From the NCBI GenBank assembly GCA_016201905.1, contig JACQBQ010000035.1, positions 1 through 64,000 of the forward strand: a stretch of DNA of 64,000 nucleotides. Direction: 5' to 3'. The stretch comes from Candidatus Melainabacteria bacterium. Its GTDB lineage: Bacteria; Cyanobacteriota; Vampirovibrionia; 2-02-FULL-35-15. Under the pieces are notes generated by a model, which made no database searches, was not told where the DNA came from, and saw only the letters and a program-made list of their open reading frames with translations. Shown one piece after another: positions 22,717-32,229 of the stretch (position 1 is its first letter; the number at the start of each line of letters is the position of its first letter). The translations under genes were made by a program, and so were the position numbers.

Positions 22717-24765
22717 TTATGCACCTAACATTCTAGCAAGGATCGCTCCTATACCAATAGCCAGAAGCATTGAAGTGACCCAGATTCCCGTAGCTATCTT
22801 CCAGTTTTGTTCTTTTGCCATAACAGCAACAGTTGCAATGCATGGCACAAATAATGTTAAAACCACGCTGGCAACTGTGACCTGGGCTGGTGACATTGAT
22901 AGCTCTGTAAGTCCAAAAGCACCAAAATCCCTTCTTACCATTCCAAGTATGAATGATATTGAAACTTCTTTAGGCAGATGCAAAAATGTTTTAGATATTG
23001 GCTCAAACAGTAAAATAATTTTTGATAAAATGCCCATTACCTGTAAAAAAGCAACTATGCATGCTGCAAGAAAAAATGCACCAACAGCTTCAGACATGAA
23101 AAATCCAACTTTTGTTTTAGCTTTATAAAACACATTCTCTATTCGTGGCAATCTTAGTGGCGGCAGATCTATTAAAAGAGGTGTTGCTTTTCCTGGTAAA
23201 AATTTATTCATTATAAATCCTGTTAAAACTAAAACCAAGCCAAGTACTGATAGCCAGATTAACCAAGAAGTTATGCCGCCAGATTTAGCAAGAAGGCTTT
23301 GAATTACACCAAGCTGTGCAGAGCATGGGATTGCAAAACCTAAAATGGTCATTGCAATTATTTTTTCACGCTTTGTAGATAAGAGCCTTGTGGTAACTGA
23401 TGCCATCGTTACACAGCCAAGCCCTAATATAAGAGGAATAATTGCACGCCCGTTCATGCCGATTCTTGATAGAAGCCCATCGACTAGAACTGCAAGTCTA
23501 GGTAGATAGCCGCTGTCTTCTAATAGGGCAAGTGCTGTATAGAAAGCAATTACTAATGGTAAGAGAAGGCCAAGCAGGTAAGTTACGGTAAGGGTTAGAA
23601 CACCATATTTTCCTGAAAGAATTGTGCCTAGTGCACTGAAAAAATTGTTTTTTAGATTGCCCATCCTTATCTCATTTGCTTTTGCTTCAATATAGTCGCT
23701 TGGTCCAAAGAAATATTCCTGTTCTATGGTTTTATTGTTTTTCCTGTATGATTTTAGTTCTTCATATTTTTTTTTGTCAGCCCAAAATCCTTTTGGAAAA
23801 CTATAAATCAATGTTTTTCTTGGACTATTGTCTTTGATTACAATTTCTATAGGTAAAAATACGCCGGTGGCTTCGCGGACAACAGGTTCATAATAAGCAT
23901 TCATAATCTTTTTTTCAGTAAAGTTTACGAGATCTCCCCCCACCCAGATTCCAAGAAATTGATATAAAAATAAAAAACCAATTAATATTGCAGCAAGTGA
24001 TCCCCAGATAGGATCTATTAAAATGTTAGAAATTTTTGTCAAAAACCTTTCTTTTGTATTACTTTTATTTGTAGTCTTTGAAATTAAATCGTTTACTTCT
24101 TTTCTTCGAGTACTGTAAATTTCATTTCTTTTATTTCTAGGTTCAGTTTTTAACCGCTCTGCAATAATTAAATCTCCTTCAAGTATTAAAAGTGCTTCAG
24201 CTTGATTGGTTACAAGTGGTAGTAGCTCTGTTAATTCTCTCTGTAAAACAGGATCAACGTTTCCTTTCTTGGCTTTATTTATTTCAATTGCCTCTTTTAC
24301 TTCTTTCATTCCTTCACCTGTTATTGCAACAGTAGGATAAATAGGGACACCTAAGAGCTCACTTAATTTATTTATATTTATTTCTAAGCCAAGTGCTCTT
24401 GCTTCGTCCATTTGATTAATTGCTATGATTAAGTCTTTGTTCATATCTATTAGCTGCTTTGTTAAAAATAAATCCCGCTCAAGGCTAATTGCTGAAACCA
24501 CATTTACTATTATGTCGGCATATAAAATTACGTCTCTTGCAACCCTTTCTTCATCATTGAAACTACTTACGCCGTAAATACCTGGAGTGTCTTTTATTAC
24601 AGTGTTATTTGCAATTGGTGCGCTTGTAATTTCAACAGTTGTACCCGGATAGTTGCTTACATCTACGTAGATGCTGCTTATGTGATGGAAGAATACTGAC
24701 TTCCCAACGTTTGGATTCCCTACAAGAGCAATTTGTTTATGATGTGTTTTTAAAGTGTTGTTCAT
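22717..24765 (-). CDS. feoB: ferrous iron transporter B
   Basis: GNPNVGKS, DTPG, NQMD G-motifs; Gate motifs; membrane core. Confidence 0.96.
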   Translation of the reverse strand: MNNTLKTHHKQIALVGNPNVGKSVFFHHISSIYVDVSNYPGTTVEITSAPIANNTVIKDTPGIYGVSSFNDEERVARDVILYADIIVNVVSAISLERDLFLTKQLIDMNKDLIIAINQMDEARALGLEININKLSELLGVPIYPTVAITGEGMKEVKEAIEINKAKKGNVDPVLQRELTELLPLVTNQAEALLILEGDLIIAERLKTEPRNKRNEIYSTRRKEVNDLISKTTNKSNTKERFLTKISNILIDPIWGSLAAILIGFLFLYQFLGIWVGGDLVNFTEKKIMNAYYEPVVREATGVFLPIEIVIKDNSPRKTLIYSFPKGFWADKKKYEELKSYRKNNKTIEQEYFFGPSDYIEAKANEIRMGNLKNNFFSALGTILSGKYGVLTLTVTYLLGLLLPLVIAFYTALALLEDSGYLPRLAVLVDGLLSRIGMNGRAIIPLILGLGCVTMASVTTRLLSTKREKIIAMTILGFAIPCSAQLGVIQSLLAKSGGITSWLIWLSVLGLVLVLTGFIMNKFLPGKATPLLIDLPPLRLPRIENVFYKAKTKVGFFMSEAVGAFFLAACIVAFLQVMGILSKIILLFEPISKTFLHLPKEVSISFILGMVRRDFGAFGLTELSMSPAQVTVASVVLTLFVPCIATVAVMAKEQNWKIATGIWVTSMLLAIGIGAILARMLGA

Positions 24766-24906
24766 TATGTTTACATGGTTCTTGAATAGACAATTATAAC
24801 CTGATTATATGCTTTACAATTTAAATTGATTTAACATGAAAACCTGATAATAAGTGCCAGCTAATACGATTATAATAATCTAGTAAGTTAAATTGGATTA
24901 AGAAAT

Positions 24907-25221
24907 ATGGTTGATGTGATTACAGCTTGCGATCTAAAGAAAAAGCTTGAAAAAGAAACTTGTCAAATTGTTGATGTCCGCGAGTTTGCAGAGTATCAAG
25001 CTGCAAGGATTACAGGCTCAAAGCTTATACCTCTTTCAGAGTTTGAACAAAAGTTAACATTGATCGATCGTAAAAAGCCAGCATATTTTTTATGTGGTGT
25101 TGGAAAGCGTGCACTAAAAGCTGCAGAATATCTTGAAGCATGTGGGTATAAAGATCTGTATGTTATTGAAGGTGGTATAAAAGCTTGGATTGAAGCAGGT
25201 CATCCTATAGATTGTGGTTAG
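24907..25221 (+). CDS. rhodanese-domain protein
   Basis: VDVREFAEYQAARI; active-site loop CGVGKRA. Confidence 0.92.
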   Translation: MVDVITACDLKKKLEKETCQIVDVREFAEYQAARITGSKLIPLSEFEQKLTLIDRKKPAYFLCGVGKRALKAAEYLEACGYKDLYVIEGGIKAWIEAGHPIDCG

Positions 25222-25263
25222 GCTACTAATTGTTTTGGTAGAATAGCTTCTTAGGAAAAAATT

Positions 25264-26217
25264 ATGAAACTAGTTACTTTTACTAAAGGAGAACCTGAAA
25301 AGCAATATCTTGGAGTTTTAATTGATAACCAGGTCTTAGATTTAACTTTAGCTTCGAAAAATAAACTTCCAAATGATATGCTGGCATTTATTCAAGGTGG
25401 TGATAAGTTTTTAAATCTGGCTAAAGAACTCTTTCAAAAGAGAGATCCCTCTGCTTTAAGTCTGCTAAGTGAAATAAAATTGAAAGCTCCTATTTTAAGC
25501 CCGCCTTCTTTAAAGGATTTTTTTGCTTTTGAAGAACATGCAAAAGCAGGCGCAAAAAGAAGAAATGAAGAGTTGCCAAAAGAGTGGTATGAAATACCTG
25601 CTTATTATAAAGGCAATCACAGAGAGATTTTTGGACCAAGTGATGAAATACCATGGCCTTTTTATACTAAAAAGCTTGACTTTGAATGTGAAATTGCATG
25701 TGTGGTAGGGAAAAAAGGTAAAAATATATCTTTGGGCGAGGCAAAAAACTTCATTTTTGGTTATATGATATTCAATGATTTTTCTGCTCGTGATATACAA
25801 AAAAAAGAAATGGTTTTGAGAATGGGACCAGCTAAGGGAAAAGATTTTGCAAATGCTTTTGGACCATATTTAGTTACAGCTGACGAAGTAGATCCACAGA
25901 AAGATCTTTCAATGAAAATCCGTGTAAATGGTGAACTTTGGTCAGAAGGATATTTTAAAGACCAGTACTGGGGCTTTCCACTTATGATCTCTCATGTGTC
26001 ACAGGAAGAAACTATTTATCCCGGAGATATCTTAGGATCAGGCACTTTTTATAAGGGCTGTGGGCTGGATTTGGATCGCTGGATATGTCCGGGAGATACA
26101 ATTGAACTTGAAGTTCCAAAGCTTGGTACGCTTAGAAATAAAATTGGTCGACCTGCAAATTATAGAGAATTAATTTATAAGAATAATTCTAAACTTCAAG
26201 AAGCTAGTAAAAAATAA
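25264..26217 (+). CDS. fumarylacetoacetate hydrolase family protein
   Basis: FAH fold: DFECEIACVVGK, GYMIFNDFSARDIQ, GDILGSGTF. Confidence 0.93.
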   Translation: MKLVTFTKGEPEKQYLGVLIDNQVLDLTLASKNKLPNDMLAFIQGGDKFLNLAKELFQKRDPSALSLLSEIKLKAPILSPPSLKDFFAFEEHAKAGAKRRNEELPKEWYEIPAYYKGNHREIFGPSDEIPWPFYTKKLDFECEIACVVGKKGKNISLGEAKNFIFGYMIFNDFSARDIQKKEMVLRMGPAKGKDFANAFGPYLVTADEVDPQKDLSMKIRVNGELWSEGYFKDQYWGFPLMISHVSQEETIYPGDILGSGTFYKGCGLDLDRWICPGDTIELEVPKLGTLRNKIGRPANYRELIYKNNSKLQEASKK

Positions 26218-26230
26218 AAGGTAAATTGAA

Positions 26231-27451
26231 ATGGCATACATAGTAAAACGTGGTAATCTTCCCCTGACCCCTCATACTGAGTTTTATGCTATTCCAAATG
26301 TTTTGTCATTAGAAGAGATTCATGGTACTTATGGTTTTTCTGGTCCTCATTCAAGAAAGCAACACCTTAAATCTTATCCGACTGAACAGTGTAAACCACC
26401 CTGTAAAGGAGACTATGATTTTGTACTGAAATCTGCTTTGGAAGAGATTTTGCAGCCTTATCATATTGTCAGTGCTGATATGCCTTATGAAGGAGATCTG
26501 CTACATGCGCGAAAACCACTTTTATATGGTCCAAGTACAATAATTTCTATATCTAAACCAGTAAAAAGCATGCCTCAAAATACATTTTTTAGAAATGGTG
26601 AAAAGCATGAAATTTACTATGTTCAAGAAGGTGATGGTGTTTTAAAAACAGAATATGGAAATCTTTCAATTAGAAAAGGACTTTATCTTATTATTCCTAA
26701 GGGCACCACGTATCAAATTGAATTAAAATCAAAAAATGCTTTTTTTCTGCTTATGGAATCTTCTTATCCGATTACTTTTCCACCTCACTATATGAATAAA
26801 GCTGGTCAGGCTACCCTGATGGCACCTATAGTTGAAACAGAGATTGAAGTGCCAGAATTTCAAAAGCCTATTGATGAAGTAGGTGAGTATTTGATAAATG
26901 TAAAACATTCAGGTGGATGTGTTACAAGGCTTACCCTTAATCATCACCCATTTGATTTGGTTGGCTGGGAAGGTGCTGTTTATCCTTTTGGTTTTGACAT
27001 AAAGAACCATCATGGAATTGCTCGTGAAATTCATACAGCGCCACCAGTACATCAAACATTTCAGTCGGGGAATGTACCTTTTAATGGTTTTTCTCTTTGC
27101 TCATTTGTTTCACAAATGGAAGGCTGGCACCCAAAAGATATTGCAGCACCATATGCTCACTCTAATGTAGACTCAGATGAAGTAATGTTTTTTTCAAGTG
27201 CTGAATATGGTGCAAGAGAAGGAGTTATTAAAGAAGGAGCTATTACTTTTCATCCTGGGGCAATTCCACATAGCCCACATGGAGATGCTGCACTTAGGTC
27301 TATAGCTGATCGTGGGAAAATGAATAAGCGTTTAGCTGTTATGCTGGATACTTATTTTGAAAGCCTTAAAATTACCGAAATAGGCTATAAATATAGGGAC
27401 AAAGATTATGTTTTAAGCTGGCATAAAGCAAATAAGATGGCAAGTAAATGA
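26231..27451 (+). CDS. hmgA: homogentisate 1,2-dioxygenase
   Basis: GWEGAVYPFGFDIKNHHGI, HSNVDSDEVMFF, HPGAIPHSPHG. Confidence 0.93.
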   Translation: MAYIVKRGNLPLTPHTEFYAIPNVLSLEEIHGTYGFSGPHSRKQHLKSYPTEQCKPPCKGDYDFVLKSALEEILQPYHIVSADMPYEGDLLHARKPLLYGPSTIISISKPVKSMPQNTFFRNGEKHEIYYVQEGDGVLKTEYGNLSIRKGLYLIIPKGTTYQIELKSKNAFFLLMESSYPITFPPHYMNKAGQATLMAPIVETEIEVPEFQKPIDEVGEYLINVKHSGGCVTRLTLNHHPFDLVGWEGAVYPFGFDIKNHHGIAREIHTAPPVHQTFQSGNVPFNGFSLCSFVSQMEGWHPKDIAAPYAHSNVDSDEVMFFSSAEYGAREGVIKEGAITFHPGAIPHSPHGDAALRSIADRGKMNKRLAVMLDTYFESLKITEIGYKYRDKDYVLSWHKANKMASK

Positions 27452-27464
27452 AAGGATTTAAAAA

Positions 27465-28244
27465 ATGAATTCAAAATTACCATTCCAAAATTTTCAAGTT
27501 GATCATATGACTCTTTTGGTAAAACCTAAGATGTATAACATTGTATATTTAATTTTTCGAATAATTTTCGGAGTTTCAAGAGAAGATATTATTTATGAAA
27601 AGCGCAAAGAGTGGGCTAAAGGAAAAGGCGAAGTCTCAATGACCTTTGCAGTGCGCATAGGAAAAGGGCTAACTGGAAATGCCTCTGTGCAGAATACTAT
27701 CATTGCTTTAGTGCAGCCATCTGAACCAAATACTCAGCCGTCGCATGTCAGGGAAATGCTTGACAGTCATTCAGCAAGTGCTCACTGGCAGCATATTGCT
27801 TTAAGGACACCAGATCTTTTATCTTTCCACCAGTTTGCTCTGGAACATGGTGTAAACTTTATTACTCCAATTCTTAAAGATGATGATGAGGATTTAATTC
27901 AGGTCTTTAGTGGAGAGTGGTATCTTCCTGGTGATAAACCAAGCGGAATGTTCTTTGAATTTGTTCAAAGAGACCCATCAGAAGCTCTATTAAAAAAACT
28001 TGAAGAACACAATAGAGAATCATGGTTCAGGGACAAAACATTTCTTGGGTTATATGGAGAAAAAGAAAAAGAATATCAAAGTGGTATAGTTATTCCATTT
28101 CTTGATCACAAGTTGAGTGAAAAACTACTTGCTAAGTATGGAAGTAAGCATGTTTGGGAAATAAGTGAAGATGACCTTAAGGCAGCAAAGAAGATAATGA
28201 TTGAACATGCAAAGAGTAAACAAATGTCTGCTAAAGCTGTTTAA
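27465..28244 (+). CDS. half-size 4-hydroxyphenylpyruvate dioxygenase-like VOC protein
   Basis: H-H-E candidates VDHMTL, WQHIALRTPD, GMFFEFVQRDP; follows hmgA and FAH. Confidence 0.8.
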   Translation: MNSKLPFQNFQVDHMTLLVKPKMYNIVYLIFRIIFGVSREDIIYEKRKEWAKGKGEVSMTFAVRIGKGLTGNASVQNTIIALVQPSEPNTQPSHVREMLDSHSASAHWQHIALRTPDLLSFHQFALEHGVNFITPILKDDDEDLIQVFSGEWYLPGDKPSGMFFEFVQRDPSEALLKKLEEHNRESWFRDKTFLGLYGEKEKEYQSGIVIPFLDHKLSEKLLAKYGSKHVWEISEDDLKAAKKIMIEHAKSKQMSAKAV

Positions 28245-28248
28245 AAGT

Positions 28249-28809
28249 TTAAGATAAATATTTTTTTGTATTATGAAGAGGGGTTCCTTTGGGAATCCCA
28301 AATTTAGCAAAGCTCCTGTTTGTGTAACTTTTAATTTCTGTGACTTCCTCATCAAACCAGTCTGGTGGAATAAAGTTATCACATTGTTCAAGTGTCTTGA
28401 ACTCAACTTCTACCGTAAGCAGTCCTTTAAGTTTCTTTTGATAAATATCTAACTGTATGGTTAGATATTTATATGGGATCTCATAGCGAGTTTTACGCAG
28501 TCTCCTTCCGTTTGTTAGGTGCCATAACGAATTAAATAAATAAGCTGATATTTCAATTTCTGTTTCATTTCTAATCTTTCCTGTTCCAACTTTGACTGTG
28601 TAAAAATACTTATCTCCTGCTTTTCTTAATCTGACTGATGTGCCATCATCAGTTTTTAAATATCCTTGAATAACCTCAGTGCCTTTGCCTAGATCCTTTG
28701 GCAAATCCTTAACTAAGAATCTTCTTTCTATTTCTGGCTTTGATGTTTTATAACGATTTTGGAGTTGTATTTTTATTATTTCACTAAATACAGTTTTATT
28801 GATTTTCAC
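28249..28809 (-). CDS. CYTH domain (triphosphate tunnel metalloenzyme) protein
   Basis: EIERRFLV, GYLKTDDGTSVRLRK, EVEFKT. Confidence 0.88.
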   Translation of the reverse strand: MKINKTVFSEIIKIQLQNRYKTSKPEIERRFLVKDLPKDLGKGTEVIQGYLKTDDGTSVRLRKAGDKYFYTVKVGTGKIRNETEIEISAYLFNSLWHLTNGRRLRKTRYEIPYKYLTIQLDIYQKKLKGLLTVEVEFKTLEQCDNFIPPDWFDEEVTEIKSYTNRSFAKFGIPKGTPLHNTKKYLS

Positions 28810-29663
28810 TAATTATTTAGCTTCTTTCTTGTTTCATCAAGCCCTAGCCAGAAAGTATAAATAGATTTTAAAGCAATTTTTCCTGCCTCTAAGTACTTCT
28901 TTTCATCAAAATCTGGCTGACTGTAAGTTTGCTCAAGTTCCTGCCATACATTTGCACCGTGTCCTGCTTCAGTTTCAAAGTGGTACTGAAAAAAACCTAC
29001 AGGTAAAGATGGAAGATTTTTTGGCAGGCGCTGACGTTTATTGTACTCTTCTAAGCCAACGATTAATTCTTTCCAAAAATTATTTGATTCTTCTTTTTCT
29101 CCATGCCCAATGCCATAGGCTGCCCAGGTTTCAATAGCAAAGCTTGCCCCTGCTCCTATTTGTCCATCATGACTGCCATATGTATGATCCAAACCTTCTA
29201 AAAATTCATGAGTTGCTTTAGTACCGATTTCCCACCTGCCAATCATTTTTGGATCAATATCAAGCATTGTTGCGATTTTTCTAAGCCAGTTAATATGAGC
29301 ATTTGTAGTGGTAAATCTTTGTTCTTCAATACTGCCTGTTTTTACGTTCATGCCAACTCCACATTCATTTAGCAGAATTGCACGTGCAGTTTCTTCACCT
29401 TCAAGGGTTGTGGCATTAACCATTCGCTTGCACTGAACGACAATAAAATGATTTGAAAAAACTGAAAACTGAAGAATAAGATCTTTTACTTGTTCGGTAT
29501 TGGCCATACCTTGTTTAAACCATTTTGTATAAGGATTATTAACGATGACTGGATGTTGAAAAAATTCTTTTTCAATTACTCTTTTAAATGTTTCAAAACT
29601 TTTAGTTTGAGTTGTCATACCACTTTTACTGTCATTATCCTTTGTAGTAGCTGCATGAACCAT
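28809..29663 (-). CDS. TENA/PqqC/CADD-like heme-oxygenase-fold (di-iron oxidase candidate) protein
   Basis: All-helical PqqC-like pattern with LNECG, HEFLEGLDHTYGSHDG, HFETEAGHGANVW. Start moved from 29762 to 29663, where an AAGGGG RBS precedes ATG. Confidence 0.8.
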   Translation of the reverse strand: MVHAATTKDNDSKSGMTTQTKSFETFKRVIEKEFFQHPVIVNNPYTKWFKQGMANTEQVKDLILQFSVFSNHFIVVQCKRMVNATTLEGEETARAILLNECGVGMNVKTGSIEEQRFTTTNAHINWLRKIATMLDIDPKMIGRWEIGTKATHEFLEGLDHTYGSHDGQIGAGASFAIETWAAYGIGHGEKEESNNFWKELIVGLEEYNKRQRLPKNLPSLPVGFFQYHFETEAGHGANVWQELEQTYSQPDFDEKKYLEAGKIALKSIYTFWLGLDETRKKLNN

Positions 29664-29690
29664 AGTACCCCTTGTACTTTCTTTTATTTG

Positions 29691-29709
29691 GCTCCAGACA
29701 AGCTGGAGC
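29691..29709. repeat. hairpin repeat GCTCCAG-ACAAG-CTGGAGC, second copy
   Basis: Identical to the 16279-16297 core. Confidence 0.8.
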
Positions 29710-29953
29710 TTCCTTCGATCGATCCCCTCCACAGGACCGGTTTTGGTAAATGAATTACACAAAACCTATAGTTTAGATTACGCTAATACACTCCTTAAAT
29801 TATTTTTTGTACTTGGTTAATATTATACATGATTGGTTGTGTTAGGGTCTGTAAATCAAATATGGGCATTTTCTTTTACGTCATTATAGTGACATGGAAG
29901 GATGAAATTACTCCTGAGCAGTTATGATGACTTTAATTGTATTTCGCAAAGTT

Positions 29954-30841
29954 TTACTTTAAATTTGCGGTGATCTTAGTGGATGGCTCTCCTTTGCATA
30001 TTTCTGTAATGCTTTTTATGGTTTCATCGCGTGAGTTTTCTAATTCGGATTGGGTTTCAAGTTCGAATTCTTTCTCTGCAGGATTTTTGATTTTAGTTTT
30101 GTTTGTTGTAGCTGCTGTGGCTCCAAGAATTGCAAGTAATTCAGGATTCAAAGCAAATGCTCTGGCAGTAGTGATAAGCCCTGGTTGTAATTCTTGATCA
30201 TAAGGAATTAAACCAGTATTATTTAAATTCTTTCTTGAAAACGTCTTCAATTTTCCGATAATACCTTGAGTATTTGGATTTTCTATATGTGCTTTAGCTA
30301 CTATTTCAGCATCTAGAAGGTGAGGCTCTTTATTTACATTGATTTTTAAAATTCGGTTTTCATGAATTGTATTTATTTCAACTTTTGTAGTGTCGGCTAA
30401 CTTTTGCAATGAATCTAAGTTCTTGTTTTTTAATTTAATTAATAGATTAACTTTTTCATCAGCTTTTAAGTTCTCTTTAAAGTTTTTCTTTAAATCTATA
30501 AATCCTACTATGAATTTGCGAGGATTTTTAAGGAATTCTACCAGTAAATCAGGGTGTTTAATTGCAAAATTTAATACTTTAGTATCGTCTCTTAGAAGTC
30601 TAAGTATTTCAGGATGTCCTTTTATTAAATCTAATAGCTGAGGGTTTGTTAGGATTATATGAAGAAGCCGAGTACTAAAACCACCAATATATTTTAATGT
30701 TAAATCTTTTATTGTTTCTCTAGCATAATATCTTAAAGTGGTTTTATAAGGTGAAAAAGCTTTTTCTAAAAGCATTTGTGTGCCTGTATCCAACGCTTGT
30801 GAAGTATGTAGGTGTATATTTTCAACTTGTGTAAAAATCAT
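29954..30841 (-). CDS. hypothetical protein with short helical repeats
   Basis: NPQLLDLIKGHPEILRLLRDD..KHPDLLVEFLKNPRKF repeat-like segment. Confidence 0.65.
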   Translation of the reverse strand: MIFTQVENIHLHTSQALDTGTQMLLEKAFSPYKTTLRYYARETIKDLTLKYIGGFSTRLLHIILTNPQLLDLIKGHPEILRLLRDDTKVLNFAIKHPDLLVEFLKNPRKFIVGFIDLKKNFKENLKADEKVNLLIKLKNKNLDSLQKLADTTKVEINTIHENRILKINVNKEPHLLDAEIVAKAHIENPNTQGIIGKLKTFSRKNLNNTGLIPYDQELQPGLITTARAFALNPELLAILGATAATTNKTKIKNPAEKEFELETQSELENSRDETIKSITEICKGEPSTKITANLK

Positions 30842-31109
30842 ATTTGTCCTTTTGTATACTAAAATGATTACACAAATAAGTACTTAAAACATCAGCTTTT
30901 TAATTAAGCCTAAAGGATGATTTTGAACAAGTATGCTGGCAATTGAATCTATAATAATGAATTTAGTTGATTTCAAATAATATGGTTAACTTGTGTTTTT
31001 ATAAAGAATTAGTTCAAATATGTGACTAATAATGTATTTAATCAGTCAAAATACATGAGATAGAACGAATACTTTACTTTTTTGAACAGTAATAATTTTT
31101 TACAGAACC

Positions 31110-32210
31110 ATGTTTAATTTGGTTAAAAAATCAAGCACTCTTTTAATGTCTGTTTCTTGTTTGTATTTCTTCCTTTATGGATGCACAAGAATTGAACATA
31201 AGGCATTTAGTAAAGGAGCTTCATTTGCACCGATTGAAGTTGAAGTTGTTAAAATCGAAGAAAGCAATGAAACAAAACAGCTAAAGGTTACTGGAACACT
31301 TGAGAGTCCTCAAACCACAGAGTTGACTTCTGAAATAGCAGGTAAAATTATTTACCTTAATATACCGGAAGGGCAAATTGTCAATAGAGGGCATGTATTA
31401 GCAAAAGTAAATGATGTAACTAACAAAGCTGAAATAGAAGTTGCAAAAGCTAAGCTAGAAAATGCTCAGACTAACTATGACAGAATGAAATCACTCAAAG
31501 AAAGAGGAGCAATATCACAGCAGTCTCTCGATAACACATTTGAGGTCTTGCGAGTTGCAGAGGGTGAACTTAATAGAGTGAATTCAATTTATTCAATGAC
31601 AGAAATAGTTGCCCCCTTTGCTGGAGCTCTTAGCATAAGAAAAATCAGCCTCGGACGATATATTGATCCTGGTGATCCTATAGTGAGAATAAGTCAGATA
31701 GATCCTTTGTATCTTATTTTTAATTTGCCTGAGCAATATATTTCACAGGTAAAAATTGGACAGACTGTAAAGTTTGCAGTTAGTGGTTCGCAGAAAGAAT
31801 ATATAGGTAAAGTTACAGTAATTGATCCATATATTGATCCAAGTACTCGTTCTGTACAAATAAAAGCAACTGTTCAAAATTTAAAAAAAGAATTATTACC
31901 GGGAAGGTTTGCAAATGCAAGTCTAGAGATCTCAAATATTCAAAATGCTATCTTGGTTCCTGAAGAGGCTTTAATTCAGGAAGGTGAAAAGAGGCAAGTA
32001 GCAGTTGTCTTACAGAATAATGCCGTTATTTTTAAAGAGGTTACGGTAAGCAGGTGGGGTGAAGGCTCAGTTTTAATTTCAGGTGGTCTTATGGTTGGTG
32101 ATGTGGTTATTACATCTGGACAGCAGAAAATTCGTTCTGGAAATAAAGTTATTCCAAAACCATTTAATACAATCCATAATCAAATATTAGATAAAGAAAT
32201 TACTAAGTGA
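31110..32210 (+). CDS. RND efflux periplasmic adaptor (membrane fusion) lipoprotein
   Basis: Lipobox-like FFLYGC; HlyD/MFP barrel, coiled coil with SLKERGAISQQSLD, VAPFAGALSIRKISLGRYIDPGDP. Confidence 0.95.
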   Translation: MFNLVKKSSTLLMSVSCLYFFLYGCTRIEHKAFSKGASFAPIEVEVVKIEESNETKQLKVTGTLESPQTTELTSEIAGKIIYLNIPEGQIVNRGHVLAKVNDVTNKAEIEVAKAKLENAQTNYDRMKSLKERGAISQQSLDNTFEVLRVAEGELNRVNSIYSMTEIVAPFAGALSIRKISLGRYIDPGDPIVRISQIDPLYLIFNLPEQYISQVKIGQTVKFAVSGSQKEYIGKVTVIDPYIDPSTRSVQIKATVQNLKKELLPGRFANASLEISNIQNAILVPEEALIQEGEKRQVAVVLQNNAVIFKEVTVSRWGEGSVLISGGLMVGDVVITSGQQKIRSGNKVIPKPFNTIHNQILDKEITK

Positions 32211-32229
32211 GCGGGAAATATAAAAAGCT

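Noticed and set aside
22712-23128. 138-aa plus-strand ORF
   Set aside because: Entirely antisense to feoB, which has clear family motifs.
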